This document shows positions 1-6,147 of a stretch of DNA of 13,754 nt, one piece after another. Made by a program: the position numbers and the translations under genes. Each line of letters starts with the position of its first letter. Position 1 is the stretch's first letter. The notes beneath the pieces are model-generated. The model made no database searches and was not told the origin of the DNA. It worked only from the letters and a program-made list of their open reading frames with translations. The stretch covers positions 7,112-20,865 of the forward strand of contig MELI01000071.1 of the NCBI GenBank assembly GCA_001767575.1. Reading direction: 5' to 3'. The stretch is from Candidatus Aquicultor primus (GTDB lineage: Bacteria > Actinomycetota > Aquicultoria > Aquicultorales > Aquicultoraceae).

Positions 1-98
1 GCAATATATTTGGCCTCAGCGCCACAGAACGGACAATGGCTCGGGATACTGCTTCCCAAATACGGGTCGCCGCATATGCGACACTTGTAGACTTCCAC
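1..98 (-). CDS. Rubredoxin-like domain protein, N-terminal fragment (rubrerythrin-type), cut by window edge
   Basis: Only the first 32 codons lie in the window. Reading from a GTG at 98, the peptide starts MEVYKCRICG and continues with a CPFCG knuckle, so four cysteines (residues 6, 9, 22, 25) form two CxxC pairs as in rubredoxin iron sites. Short rubredoxin domains of this look commonly sit at the N terminus of rubrerythrin/ferritin-like proteins of anaerobes, which use them in peroxide detoxification; the rest of this protein is outside the window, so that assignment is inference. The start is supported by an AAAGGAG Shine-Dalgarno on the minus strand (about 104-110), about 6 nt upstream. 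It is divergent from the BlaI-M56-peptide operon. Confidence 0.75.
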   Translation of the reverse strand, partial: MEVYKCRICGDPYLGSSIPSHCPFCGAEAKYI

Positions 99-133
99 AA
101 TCTCTCCTTTGCGCCGATAGTGTTTCCGTTTAT

Positions 134-144
134 ATGATTCTCAT
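134..144 (-). promoter_or_regulatory. Possible Fur/PerR-like operator half
   Basis: On the minus strand the sequence ATGAGAATCAT forms a perfect 4-3-4 dyad, 36 nt upstream of the rubredoxin-like GTG start. A TATAAC that could serve as -10 lies just upstream of it on the same strand. AT-rich dyads of this kind occur in Fur/PerR boxes, and rubrerythrins are classical PerR targets, but the match to the longer consensus is only partial. Confidence 0.22.
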
Positions 145-324
145 TCAGGTTATAACATAAAGACCACGGCTTTGCACTTGCCCGTCACACAACAATCTGA
201 ATAAAAATGACGCCGGCAAAGCATCAGAGCCTCGACGCTTATCTAGACAAGTCATGCCGCAAATATGCTTAACACAGCGACATCCGCATGTTATGCTTAT
301 ATCGTATTCCTATGTCATATTGTT

Positions 325-411
325 TACAGTAGCATTATTGCCGTAAATCGTGAATTATTGCAGTATAATAGGGTACTGTAGCTTGACTATTTAGCGTTTA
401 ACAAATAAACT
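325..411 (+). promoter_or_regulatory. Promoter/operator region of the BlaI-M56-peptide-rSAM operon
   Basis: Two promoter readings are possible: a perfect TATAAT at 364-369 with no good -35, and TTGACT (383-388) with a 17-bp spacer and TAAACT (406-411). The region also holds an inverted pair, TACAGTA (325-331) and TACTGTA (374-380), and a direct repeat ATTATTGC at 334 and 354, exactly 20 bp apart. BlaI/MecI repressors bind TACA/TGTA-type dyads, so these repeats are candidate operators for the first gene product. Which promoter is used is not decidable by eye. Confidence 0.4.
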
Positions 412-445
412 CAACGTATTAAACGCCCTAAAAGGAGGACTTGTA

Positions 446-850
446 ATGGAAAAAGAATCGCGAACCCGCAAGAGGTCTAAGAAGTTAGGTATTAACGGCC
501 TAAGCACACTCGAAGCCGATATCCTGGATATCGTCTGGCAACACAAGAAGATCACCGTGCGAGAGGTCCATGAGACGATGCTCGAAGAAGGCTACATACC
601 CTATACGACGGTTATGGCCGCCATGAACAACATGTCGCAGAAAGGCCTGCTGAAGCAGAACAAAGACGGTAAAGCGTATGTCTACTCGGCTTCGATATCG
701 CGGGATAACACAGCAAAGGCCATTGTCGATTCGGTCGTCAACCGAATTCTTGGCGGCGTTTCAACACCGCTCGTTTCGCACTTACTTAAACTTAAGAGCA
801 ACGATGATGTCGAGAAACTACTTGAGCTAAAGAAACAATTGAATAAATAG
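446..850 (+). CDS. BlaI/MecI/CopY-family transcriptional repressor, first gene of the peptide operon
   Basis: A 134-residue protein of the usual BlaI size. A basic N-terminal tail (residues 1-15, RTRKRSKK) precedes a winged helix (about 18-82) that begins with the family signature LSTLEADILDIVW and contains GYIPYTTVMAAMNN in the recognition-helix region. Residues 84-134 are the C-terminal dimerisation part. The start is secured by AAAGGAGG at 431-438, 7 nt before the ATG. BlaI proteins repress their own operon as dimers and are inactivated by proteolysis triggered by an M56 partner, and the next gene, 43 bp downstream, is such a partner. I infer autoregulation of the whole cluster. A paralogue sharing the PYTTVMAAMNN stretch lies at 3712-4104. 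Confidence 0.9.
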   Translation: MEKESRTRKRSKKLGINGLSTLEADILDIVWQHKKITVREVHETMLEEGYIPYTTVMAAMNNMSQKGLLKQNKDGKAYVYSASISRDNTAKAIVDSVVNRILGGVSTPLVSHLLKLKSNDDVEKLLELKKQLNK

Positions 851-893
851 CTATTCCGCGAAGACAAGTTTTCGGCTAATAAGGCGGTCGACT

Positions 894-1943
894 GTGCCAG
901 TCTGGCAATCGCTTTTATATAATCACATCATACCATCTATCTTCGATGCGGCGGTCATGCTGCTGCTTGTATTGATTGTCTTTACTATTTTTCGCGTCAA
1001 GAATCCTGCGACCAGATTTGTCTTTCTCTTTCTGCCTATGCTAAAATCATTTCTAATTTTGCTCGACAACCCGTCTCAAGTGCAGTTGCTGCAGTCAGAG
1101 AAAGCATTGCAAAAGGTACTTCGCTTCCCCGACCCTTTGAATCTCATAACATCGCCCTTAAATGAGGTCGCAGAGTTCAGTTACAGCTCTGATGCCGTCG
1201 TTTTAGTCCTGCTAGTCACGGGAGTCTCAGTGCTTGCAGTCATCGCGGCTAGGTGGCTGCAGTTGTTTCTCTTCTTCAACAATTTCAGTCGCGAAGAATC
1301 TCTCAGCAGGTCTGAGTATCCGCAGGTTTATGATATCCTAGATAGGCTCGTTCCTGCGCTTGGAGTCTCATATCCCCGCGTTGTAATTTCCAATTTATAC
1401 CAGTTTGTACCCTTTAGTGTCGGCTATAGGGTGCCGATAGTCGTAATATCAAAAGAGTTTCTCGCCGAATTTCCAGATGAGCAGCTTGAAATAATGCTGG
1501 CCCACGAGCTAGCACATATGCGACGGAAAGACTATCTTACAAGTTGGCTCACGCTTATGTTGCGGGATCTTATGTTCATAAATCCTATCATTCACTATAT
1601 CTATAATAAGCTTGAGGACGAAAAGGAAAAAGCCTGTGACAGGCTTGCCCTTAACGTCACGAGCGCCGCACCAAAAACAGCCGCAAACATGCTTTTAGAT
1701 GTGGCACTCTTCTATAGCAAACAACCAGTGCTTCAGCATCAAACCTATCCAATGCTCGCTAAAGGCCTTCTGCTGCGCCAATCCAAGCTTGAGCATAGAA
1801 TAAACTCGGTAAAACAGTCACAACGAATGAAGAAATCCTCTTATCTGCGAACTTTGTTAAGAACCACCCTCTTTGTCCTCCTTGTCTACGTGCAAATCGG
1901 TGTCATCGTTAATATCGGTGGCCACAATATCTTTCTTCGCTAA
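894..1943 (+). CDS. M56-family (BlaR1/MecR1-like) integral-membrane zinc metalloprotease lacking a sensor domain
   Basis: A 349-residue protein with hydrophobic segments at about 15-33, 41-57, 101-128 and 319-341. The gluzincin motif HELAH is at residues 204-208, and a downstream EKACD (245-249) supplies the probable third zinc ligand E245. This is the M56 layout, cytosolic catalytic domain between membrane segments. BlaR1/MecR1 continue after the last helix with a penicillin-binding sensor of over 200 residues; here the chain ends about 8 residues after the helix, so there is no beta-lactam sensor. The start is GTG at 894 with a weak AAGGCGGT Shine-Dalgarno at 881-888. Its place between a BlaI repressor and a peptide precursor allows two roles: inactivating BlaI, or cleaving the modified peptide. 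The sequence does not decide between them. Confidence 0.88.
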   Translation: MPVWQSLLYNHIIPSIFDAAVMLLLVLIVFTIFRVKNPATRFVFLFLPMLKSFLILLDNPSQVQLLQSEKALQKVLRFPDPLNLITSPLNEVAEFSYSSDAVVLVLLVTGVSVLAVIAARWLQLFLFFNNFSREESLSRSEYPQVYDILDRLVPALGVSYPRVVISNLYQFVPFSVGYRVPIVVISKEFLAEFPDEQLEIMLAHELAHMRRKDYLTSWLTLMLRDLMFINPIIHYIYNKLEDEKEKACDRLALNVTSAAPKTAANMLLDVALFYSKQPVLQHQTYPMLAKGLLLRQSKLEHRINSVKQSQRMKKSSYLRTLLRTTLFVLLVYVQIGVIVNIGGHNIFLR

Positions 1944-1990
1944 TCTTTATACCTATCTCTTCTTGTTTTATTCCTACTCTTACAGCCAAA

Positions 1991-2001
1991 TAAGGAGGTG
2001 A
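1991..2001 (+). promoter_or_regulatory. Maximal Shine-Dalgarno of the peptide precursor gene
   Basis: TAAGGAGGTGA is an 11-nt perfect complement of the canonical 16S rRNA 3' end, 5 nt before the GTG at 2007. It is the strongest ribosome binding site in the window and marks the short downstream reading frame as a truly translated, probably highly expressed, gene. Confidence 0.85.
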
Positions 2002-2006
2002 GTTAA

Positions 2007-2111
2007 GTGCTATCTCTCAATAGGGACGACATGCTTTGGGATGCAATCGTCGCGGATGAGCTATGCGCGGAAAACGCGGCTTCCTGCTGTTGGGCTATTT
2101 GTTGGGGCTAG
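2007..2111 (+). CDS. Putative Cys/Trp-rich RiPP precursor peptide (34 aa)
   Basis: A 34-codon frame starts at GTG 2007 behind the 11-nt perfect Shine-Dalgarno and stops at TAG 2109-2111. The first ~23 residues are acidic and look leader-like, with a predicted amphipathic stretch DDMLWDAIVADEL. The C terminus is a compact core SCCWAICWG with cysteines at 27, 28 and 32 (a fourth at 20) and a repeated Cys-Trp step (28-29 and 32-33). Immediately downstream is a radical SAM/SPASM maturase whose Shine-Dalgarno begins at the second base of this stop codon, implying coupled translation. By position, size and composition it is the likely substrate; thioether links from the cysteines or Trp modification are possible. 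I do not recognise it as a known precursor family. An internal ATG at 2031 would give 26 residues but lacks a good ribosome site. Confidence 0.8.
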   Translation: MLSLNRDDMLWDAIVADELCAENAASCCWAICWG

Positions 2112-2120
2112 GAGAACGTT

Positions 2121-3491
2121 GTGATGAGAGTCAATGAGCGAATATTAACCTACCGTATCTCAGAAGAGGCGTTTCTGCTTCTAAACACATTAACGGGAGC
2201 AATCGACATTACCACCCCGCAGATCTATGATGCACTCGAGAACTTCTCTGCTGTACAACATTTAACACTCGATGAATTCACGAAGGAACGGCTAAGAAAA
2301 AGGGGCTACATTTTCGATAGCCCAGACGACGAGACGCGCTGGCTGCAGCTTATTAAGGATGCTCACGGCAAGCAAGAAAAAACTCTCGACTATATCGTGA
2401 GCCTGACCTATAACTGCAACTTAAGATGCGCCTATTGTTTTGAGGGTGACTTGACTTATACCCGCAGAAACTACATGGACATCGATGATGTCCAACATGT
2501 CTTTGCCGCTATTGATGAGCTAAGCGATGGATATAGTAATCATCGTAAGCTGATCAAGCTATTTGGCGGTGAACCTTTATTACCTCGCAACAAGCAAGCC
2601 ATACGTCGTGTGCTCACTGAAGCGCGTCAAAGGTCTTTGCCGGTTAGTGCTGTAACAAACGGTACTTACGCTAATGACTATGCCGACCTGTTTGATGAGT
2701 TTGCGGACGTCATTGTAGCAGCACAGGTGACACTTGACGGGTCTAAGGAGATACACGACTCGAGGCGAAAGTCTCACGATGGGCGTGGCAGCTTTGATGA
2801 CGTCTGCGCTGCTATCGAAATGTTTCTCGCTAAGAATATCAAAATCAACGTCCGCACCAATTTAGACATGCAAAATATTGGTCGATTACGTGAGCACTTT
2901 GACCTGTTAGTGACAAAAGGATGGATGGATAACCCTGACTTTGGATGCAGCCTATCACCCGTAGAGGACCATTCGTGTAGTGGAACATATGCGTTCTACC
3001 TTCCAGAGAATCTGCTAGTGAAGGAATTCTATGATCAAGTCAAAGAATCACCAGAGATGGCAGATGCGTTCAGATTAGGTCTCTTTCGAAACTTGAAGCA
3101 TATCAAGTCAGTCGTGAACACAAGCCGACCAGTGCTTCCGCTTCTCCACTACTGCGAAGCCAACAATCTCGAACACATTGTCTTCGGGCCGGACGGATAT
3201 ATTTATCCCTGTACCGAATGCTTGGGTCGACCTGATTTGGCGATGGGTAAGTTCCATCCTCAGCTCGAGATGTTCGATGACGTTGTGAAAATGTGGAATG
3301 GTCGCAATGTCCTGCGGATGAACAAGTGCCGCGAATGCGATATTGCCCTTCTCTGCGGAGGCGGATGCGCATATTCGGCGCTCGTCGTAAACGGTGATAT
3401 CAACGAGCCCGTCTGCAACAACGCTCGGGAGACCATATTCGCTTACCTTGACTACATCAAAGCCGATCTAGCCGACAAAGCAAGCGCCTAG
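2121..3491 (+). CDS. Radical SAM/SPASM-domain peptide maturase
   Basis: A 456-residue protein in three parts. Residues 1-90 are an N-terminal region typical of peptide-modifying SPASM enzymes (LTGAID near 24-29, RGYIF near 61-65). The radical SAM core has CNLRCAYC with cluster ligands C99, C103, C106 and the SAM-binding GGEP at 149-152. The C-terminal SPASM domain has C345-X13-G-X4-C364, then C403-X2-C406-X5-C412-X3-C416-X15-C432, close to the SPASM consensus for two auxiliary [4Fe-4S] clusters; C367 is extra. Such enzymes install crosslinks or other radical modifications on ribosomal peptides. The start is GTG 2121 (or ATG 2124), with AGGAG at 2110-2114 overlapping the precursor stop codon. 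It is the last gene before the terminator at 3500-3534. No transporter or separate peptide-binding protein is seen in the operon. Confidence 0.93.
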   Translation: MMRVNERILTYRISEEAFLLLNTLTGAIDITTPQIYDALENFSAVQHLTLDEFTKERLRKRGYIFDSPDDETRWLQLIKDAHGKQEKTLDYIVSLTYNCNLRCAYCFEGDLTYTRRNYMDIDDVQHVFAAIDELSDGYSNHRKLIKLFGGEPLLPRNKQAIRRVLTEARQRSLPVSAVTNGTYANDYADLFDEFADVIVAAQVTLDGSKEIHDSRRKSHDGRGSFDDVCAAIEMFLAKNIKINVRTNLDMQNIGRLREHFDLLVTKGWMDNPDFGCSLSPVEDHSCSGTYAFYLPENLLVKEFYDQVKESPEMADAFRLGLFRNLKHIKSVVNTSRPVLPLLHYCEANNLEHIVFGPDGYIYPCTECLGRPDLAMGKFHPQLEMFDDVVKMWNGRNVLRMNKCRECDIALLCGGGCAYSALVVNGDINEPVCNNARETIFAYLDYIKADLADKASA

Positions 3492-3499
3492 GAACACGG

Positions 3500-3534
3500 A
3501 AAGCGGGGTCCACTTTGATTGGACCCCGCTTTTT
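3500..3534 (+). terminator. Rho-independent terminator of the peptide operon
   Basis: Perfect 12-bp stem AAAGCGGGGTCC (3500-3511) and GGACCCCGCTTT (3521-3532) around a 9-nt loop, with the T run continuing to 3534. It starts 9 nt after the maturase stop codon and closes the transcription unit before the second BlaI gene. Confidence 0.93.
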
Positions 3535-3560
3535 CTATTCAAACAATGTACGAACTTCTC

Positions 3561-3590
3561 TTGATAAACTAATGTCGTATACTCTATAAT
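3561..3590 (+). promoter_or_regulatory. Sigma-A-type promoter of the second BlaI gene
   Basis: TTGATA (3561-3566), an 18-bp spacer and a perfect TATAAT (3585-3590). It lies after the operon terminator and predicts a leader of about 115 nt before the second BlaI gene, so this gene is likely transcribed separately from the peptide operon. Confidence 0.7.
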
Positions 3591-3711
3591 TGTTTTCTGA
3601 GATATTATTCGTTTAGTATCTATGCAGCCCAGCGCAGTCTTGGTTTGTTGTACGCAAGTTTAGCCCTAGTGTCACGATAGGCATACTATGGGAAGAGCGG
3701 AGGTTATTTTA

Positions 3712-4104
3712 TTGGTACGAACTAAAAGAAAACGCAGAGTAAAATTGAACGGATTAAACGAGCTTGAAACCGAAATCATGCAAATAGTGTGGACGAGAGG
3801 CAGAACAACTGTTCGCGATGTTCATGAAGAACTCCTTTTGGTAGGCTATACCCCGTATACAACGGTCATGGCGGCAATGAACAATTTGGCCCAAAAAGGT
3901 GTTCTGAAGCAGGACAAGAAGGATAGGGCTTACTCCTACAAGCCGGCTGTCAGCAGCGCACAGATGGCGAACGATATTGTCGACAACGTAATTGACAAGA
4001 TTCTGGGCGGTTCGGCAAGTCCCATCATCTCTCATCTCTTGAAGCTCAATGGCGAAGATGAAGTAGTAGAGATATTAGAACTCCGCAAAAAGCTCCAGTC
4101 GTAA
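3712..4104 (+). CDS. Second BlaI/MecI-family repressor paralogue (TTG start)
   Basis: The protein has 130 residues from the TTG at 3712. I chose this start because GCGGAGG (3697-3703) sits 8 nt upstream and the resulting basic N terminus (VRTKRKRR) aligns with that of the first BlaI protein; an in-frame ATG at 3688 would add 8 residues but has no ribosome site. The winged helix (about 14-78) carries GLNELETEIMQIVW and the stretch PYTTVMAAMNN shared with the paralogue at 446-850; the C-terminal half (from about 80) should dimerise. It has no M56 partner of its own. It may co-regulate the neighbouring peptide operon, form heterodimers with the first BlaI, or control a distant target; the sequence does not say which. 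Confidence 0.88.
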   Translation: MVRTKRKRRVKLNGLNELETEIMQIVWTRGRTTVRDVHEELLLVGYTPYTTVMAAMNNLAQKGVLKQDKKDRAYSYKPAVSSAQMANDIVDNVIDKILGGSASPIISHLLKLNGEDEVVEILELRKKLQS

Positions 4105-4154
4105 TCGTTAACACACTTTAAACGGCAGCGAATTTATAGCTCACTAAAACATAC

Positions 4155-5225
4155 CTATGGCTTTAGGCTCTTGGCGATTTCGCCATCCAACTTTTTGATG
4201 ACTTCGACCATGAGTTTGACTGTATTCTCGAAATCGTTATGGTCGATAACGGCGACATGACTGTGTATGTAGCGAGTCGGCACACCTATGACTATGCTCG
4301 GCACCCCGGTGCTGTGCAGATGGATTCTGCCGGCATCGGTGCCTCCCCTGGTCCCCGCCTGGAACTGGTAGGGAATCTCATGTTGCTCGGCTGTATCCAC
4401 AATCAAGTCCCGCAGCTTTGTATTTGGTATCATCGACCCGTCGAGAACGACGATGGCCGGTCCTTTGCCCAGCCTAGCTTGGGCGTCGTTTTCCCGCACT
4501 CCGGGCGTGTCTCCCGCGATGGAGACCTCTGCCGCAATCGCGACATCGGGGTTGATGACAGCCGCACTCGTCTTCGCGCCACGCAAGCCGACCTCTTCCT
4601 GAACCGTGCCGACTCCAAAGACCGTATTAGGGTGCTCGATATCTTTCAACCGCTTGATGACCTCGATAAAAACCGCACAGCCTACCCGGTCGTCCATAGC
4701 TTTTCCCATAAGCATATTCTCTTTTTTCATCCTCGTCAGCGGACTATCGACTACTATCGGGTCGCCGGGCTTTATCCCCATCTCTTTGACGTCTTCGTTG
4801 CTGGAGGCACCGATGTCGATGAACATCTCCCTCATCTCAACGACTTTCTTGCGCTCCTCGGGTGCGAGCAGATGAGGGGGTTTTGAGCCTATCACGCCCG
4901 GCACATCGCCTTTACCGCCTTTGACGACAACACGCTGGGCGAGCATGACCTGGTCCCACCAGCCTCCCAGAGGCTGAAACATGATAAAACCCTCTTTGCT
5001 TATGCTCGATACCATAAGGCCGATTTCGTCCATGTGACCGGCAATCATGATGCGAGGCTCCGAGATAGCCCCCGCCTTTTTCGCTATGATGCTTCCGAGA
5101 TTGTCTATTGAAATCTCTGTTAAAGGTTCTAGATGACGTTTGATAACCTCTCTTACCTCCGCCTCGTAACCTGATACGCCTGATGCATTTACCAGCTCTT
5201 CTATGAGCGCGATTGACTCGGACAT
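4155..5225 (-). CDS. M42-family metal-dependent aminopeptidase (FrvX/PepA-like glutamyl aminopeptidase or endoglucanase-M type)
   Basis: A 356-residue cytosolic enzyme of normal family length. Metal-site motifs appear in order: GHMDEIG (H64, D66), AMDDRVG with bridging D178, QEEVG with catalytic E210 and ligand E211, AAEVSIAGDTPG with E233 at a position that is often Asp, and RYIHS with H321. GGTDAG (294-299) is a further M42 signature. M42 enzymes are di-metal aminopeptidases, typically forming large tetrahedral dodecamers, that trim short peptides; some members were annotated as endoglucanases. The ATG at 5225 has AAAGGGG about 7 nt upstream. It converges with the second BlaI gene across 50 bp and appears to be a single-gene unit. 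Confidence 0.93.
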   Translation of the reverse strand: MSESIALIEELVNASGVSGYEAEVREVIKRHLEPLTEISIDNLGSIIAKKAGAISEPRIMIAGHMDEIGLMVSSISKEGFIMFQPLGGWWDQVMLAQRVVVKGGKGDVPGVIGSKPPHLLAPEERKKVVEMREMFIDIGASSNEDVKEMGIKPGDPIVVDSPLTRMKKENMLMGKAMDDRVGCAVFIEVIKRLKDIEHPNTVFGVGTVQEEVGLRGAKTSAAVINPDVAIAAEVSIAGDTPGVRENDAQARLGKGPAIVVLDGSMIPNTKLRDLIVDTAEQHEIPYQFQAGTRGGTDAGRIHLHSTGVPSIVIGVPTRYIHSHVAVIDHNDFENTVKLMVEVIKKLDGEIAKSLKP

Positions 5226-5356
5226 TCAAGATCCCCTTTCACGGTTTATACTGCCCGCTCTGACAATAAAATTTGCCCCTGAACCGTAAAGTAGAAACAA
5301 AGGCATTGACTGCTACACTAAAATACTTAACCTTTAGCGTTCATGTGTGTAATATT

Positions 5357-5394
5357 TTAAGCAGCGCGAATAAGCGTTAAACGCGCTAGCTTAA
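5357..5394. repeat. 12-bp inverted repeat (hairpin) upstream of the LigD-type gene
   Basis: TTAAGCAGCGCG (5357-5368) pairs with CGCGCTAGCTTAA (5382-5394) with a single bulged A and a 13-nt loop. No T run follows on either strand, so it is not a normal terminator. It lies in the 239-bp divergent region between the M42 and LigD-like genes, 71 bp before the LigD-like start, just after a weak TAATAT (5350-5355). It could be an operator or a structured leader. Confidence 0.5.
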
Positions 5395-5464
5395 GGATAC
5401 AACAAAGCCATCTGGCAAAAAAGAGAGGGATCTACCTGAGTGCACTAGATAGTGCTGGTCTTCC

Positions 5465-5968
5465 ATGGTCGTTTCTCCATATAATATCCTCATGGCACTC
5501 GAAGATTATAAGCAGAAAAGAAGTTTTGATAAGACCCCGGAGCCGAGCGGCGAATCCGGTACGGAGCATGGTGGACGGTTTGTCGTCCAAGACCATCACG
5601 CCAGTCACCACCATTATGACTTCCGCCTCGAGCTACCTGCCGACTACTTTGAGTCGGATGAGCCCTCCGGTGAGATGGTACTTAAGAGCTGGGCCGTCCC
5701 CAAAGGGATATCTACCTCCAAGGGGGTCAAGCGACTCGCTGTGATGGTCGAGGACCACCCGGTCGACTATATCGATTTCGAGGGGACGATTCCTGAGGGC
5801 CAGTATGGAGCCGGCACCGTCGCTATTTGGGACTCAGGGACCTTTGAGATCGCTCAGAAAAAGCCTAGCAGTCTCAAAATCATCCTCAAGGGCAAGCAGC
5901 TGGAAGGCGAATTCCATCTCGTCCACACCAAAAAGGGCAAAGGCAACGAGTGGCTTGTTTTTAAATAA
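5465..5968 (+). CDS. Stand-alone LigD-type 3'-phosphoesterase domain protein
   Basis: A 167-residue protein that matches the N-terminal 3'-phosphoesterase module of bacterial LigD (trims 3'-phosphate or ribonucleotide ends during end joining) but carries no ligase or polymerase part. Key motifs: RFVVQDHHASHHHYDFRLE (38-56) with probable catalytic H44, D52 and R54, followed by SWAVPKG (75-81), H98 and GTIPEGQYGAGTV (107-119). The spacing of H44/D52/R54 equals that of the described Pseudomonas LigD H42/D50/R52. The ATG at 5465 has no clear ribosome site; the family usually begins near MALEDYKQKR, so ATG 5492 (158 aa) is an equal candidate. No Ku or ligase gene is nearby. Function in DNA repair is inferred from the family. 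Confidence 0.88.
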   Translation: MVVSPYNILMALEDYKQKRSFDKTPEPSGESGTEHGGRFVVQDHHASHHHYDFRLELPADYFESDEPSGEMVLKSWAVPKGISTSKGVKRLAVMVEDHPVDYIDFEGTIPEGQYGAGTVAIWDSGTFEIAQKKPSSLKIILKGKQLEGEFHLVHTKKGKGNEWLVFK

Positions 5969-6147
5969 GGGCGAACACTCGATTTGCTTGTTAAGCAAGC
6001 GCATGTAATTCAGTAGTAACCGGTTGTCTGTTGCCGGCAAGTTAGCACCCGCTTCATGCATCATCCCTGCTCAAGCTCTCCTGAGATATCAATTGCTTTG
6101 CGGGAAGGTTGACTAGCCTTAACCCATTGGTTAAATTCTATAACTGC

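Larger units (their letters stand above)
99..445. other. Divergent intergenic region between the rubredoxin-like gene and the BlaI operon
   Basis: No coding region, tRNA or terminator was seen in these 347 bases. The left part should hold the minus-strand promoter of the rubredoxin-like gene; an ATGA-GAA-TCAT dyad lies there. The right part holds the plus-strand promoter candidates and repeats of the BlaI-led operon. The middle (about 160-300) shows nothing I can assign. Confidence 0.5.

Noticed and set aside
2031..2111. Shorter peptide from the internal ATG at 2031
   Set aside because: There is no purine-rich site at proper distance, while the GTG at 2007 has an ideal one.
4239..4886. 215-codon plus-strand open frame opposite the M42 peptidase
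   Set aside because: Antisense to a gene with all catalytic motifs intact; the product shows no family features.
5245..5250. TATAAA on the minus strand as -10 box of the M42 gene
   Set aside because: It is only about 20 bp from the ATG, which would place the transcription start inside the Shine-Dalgarno, and it has no -35 box.
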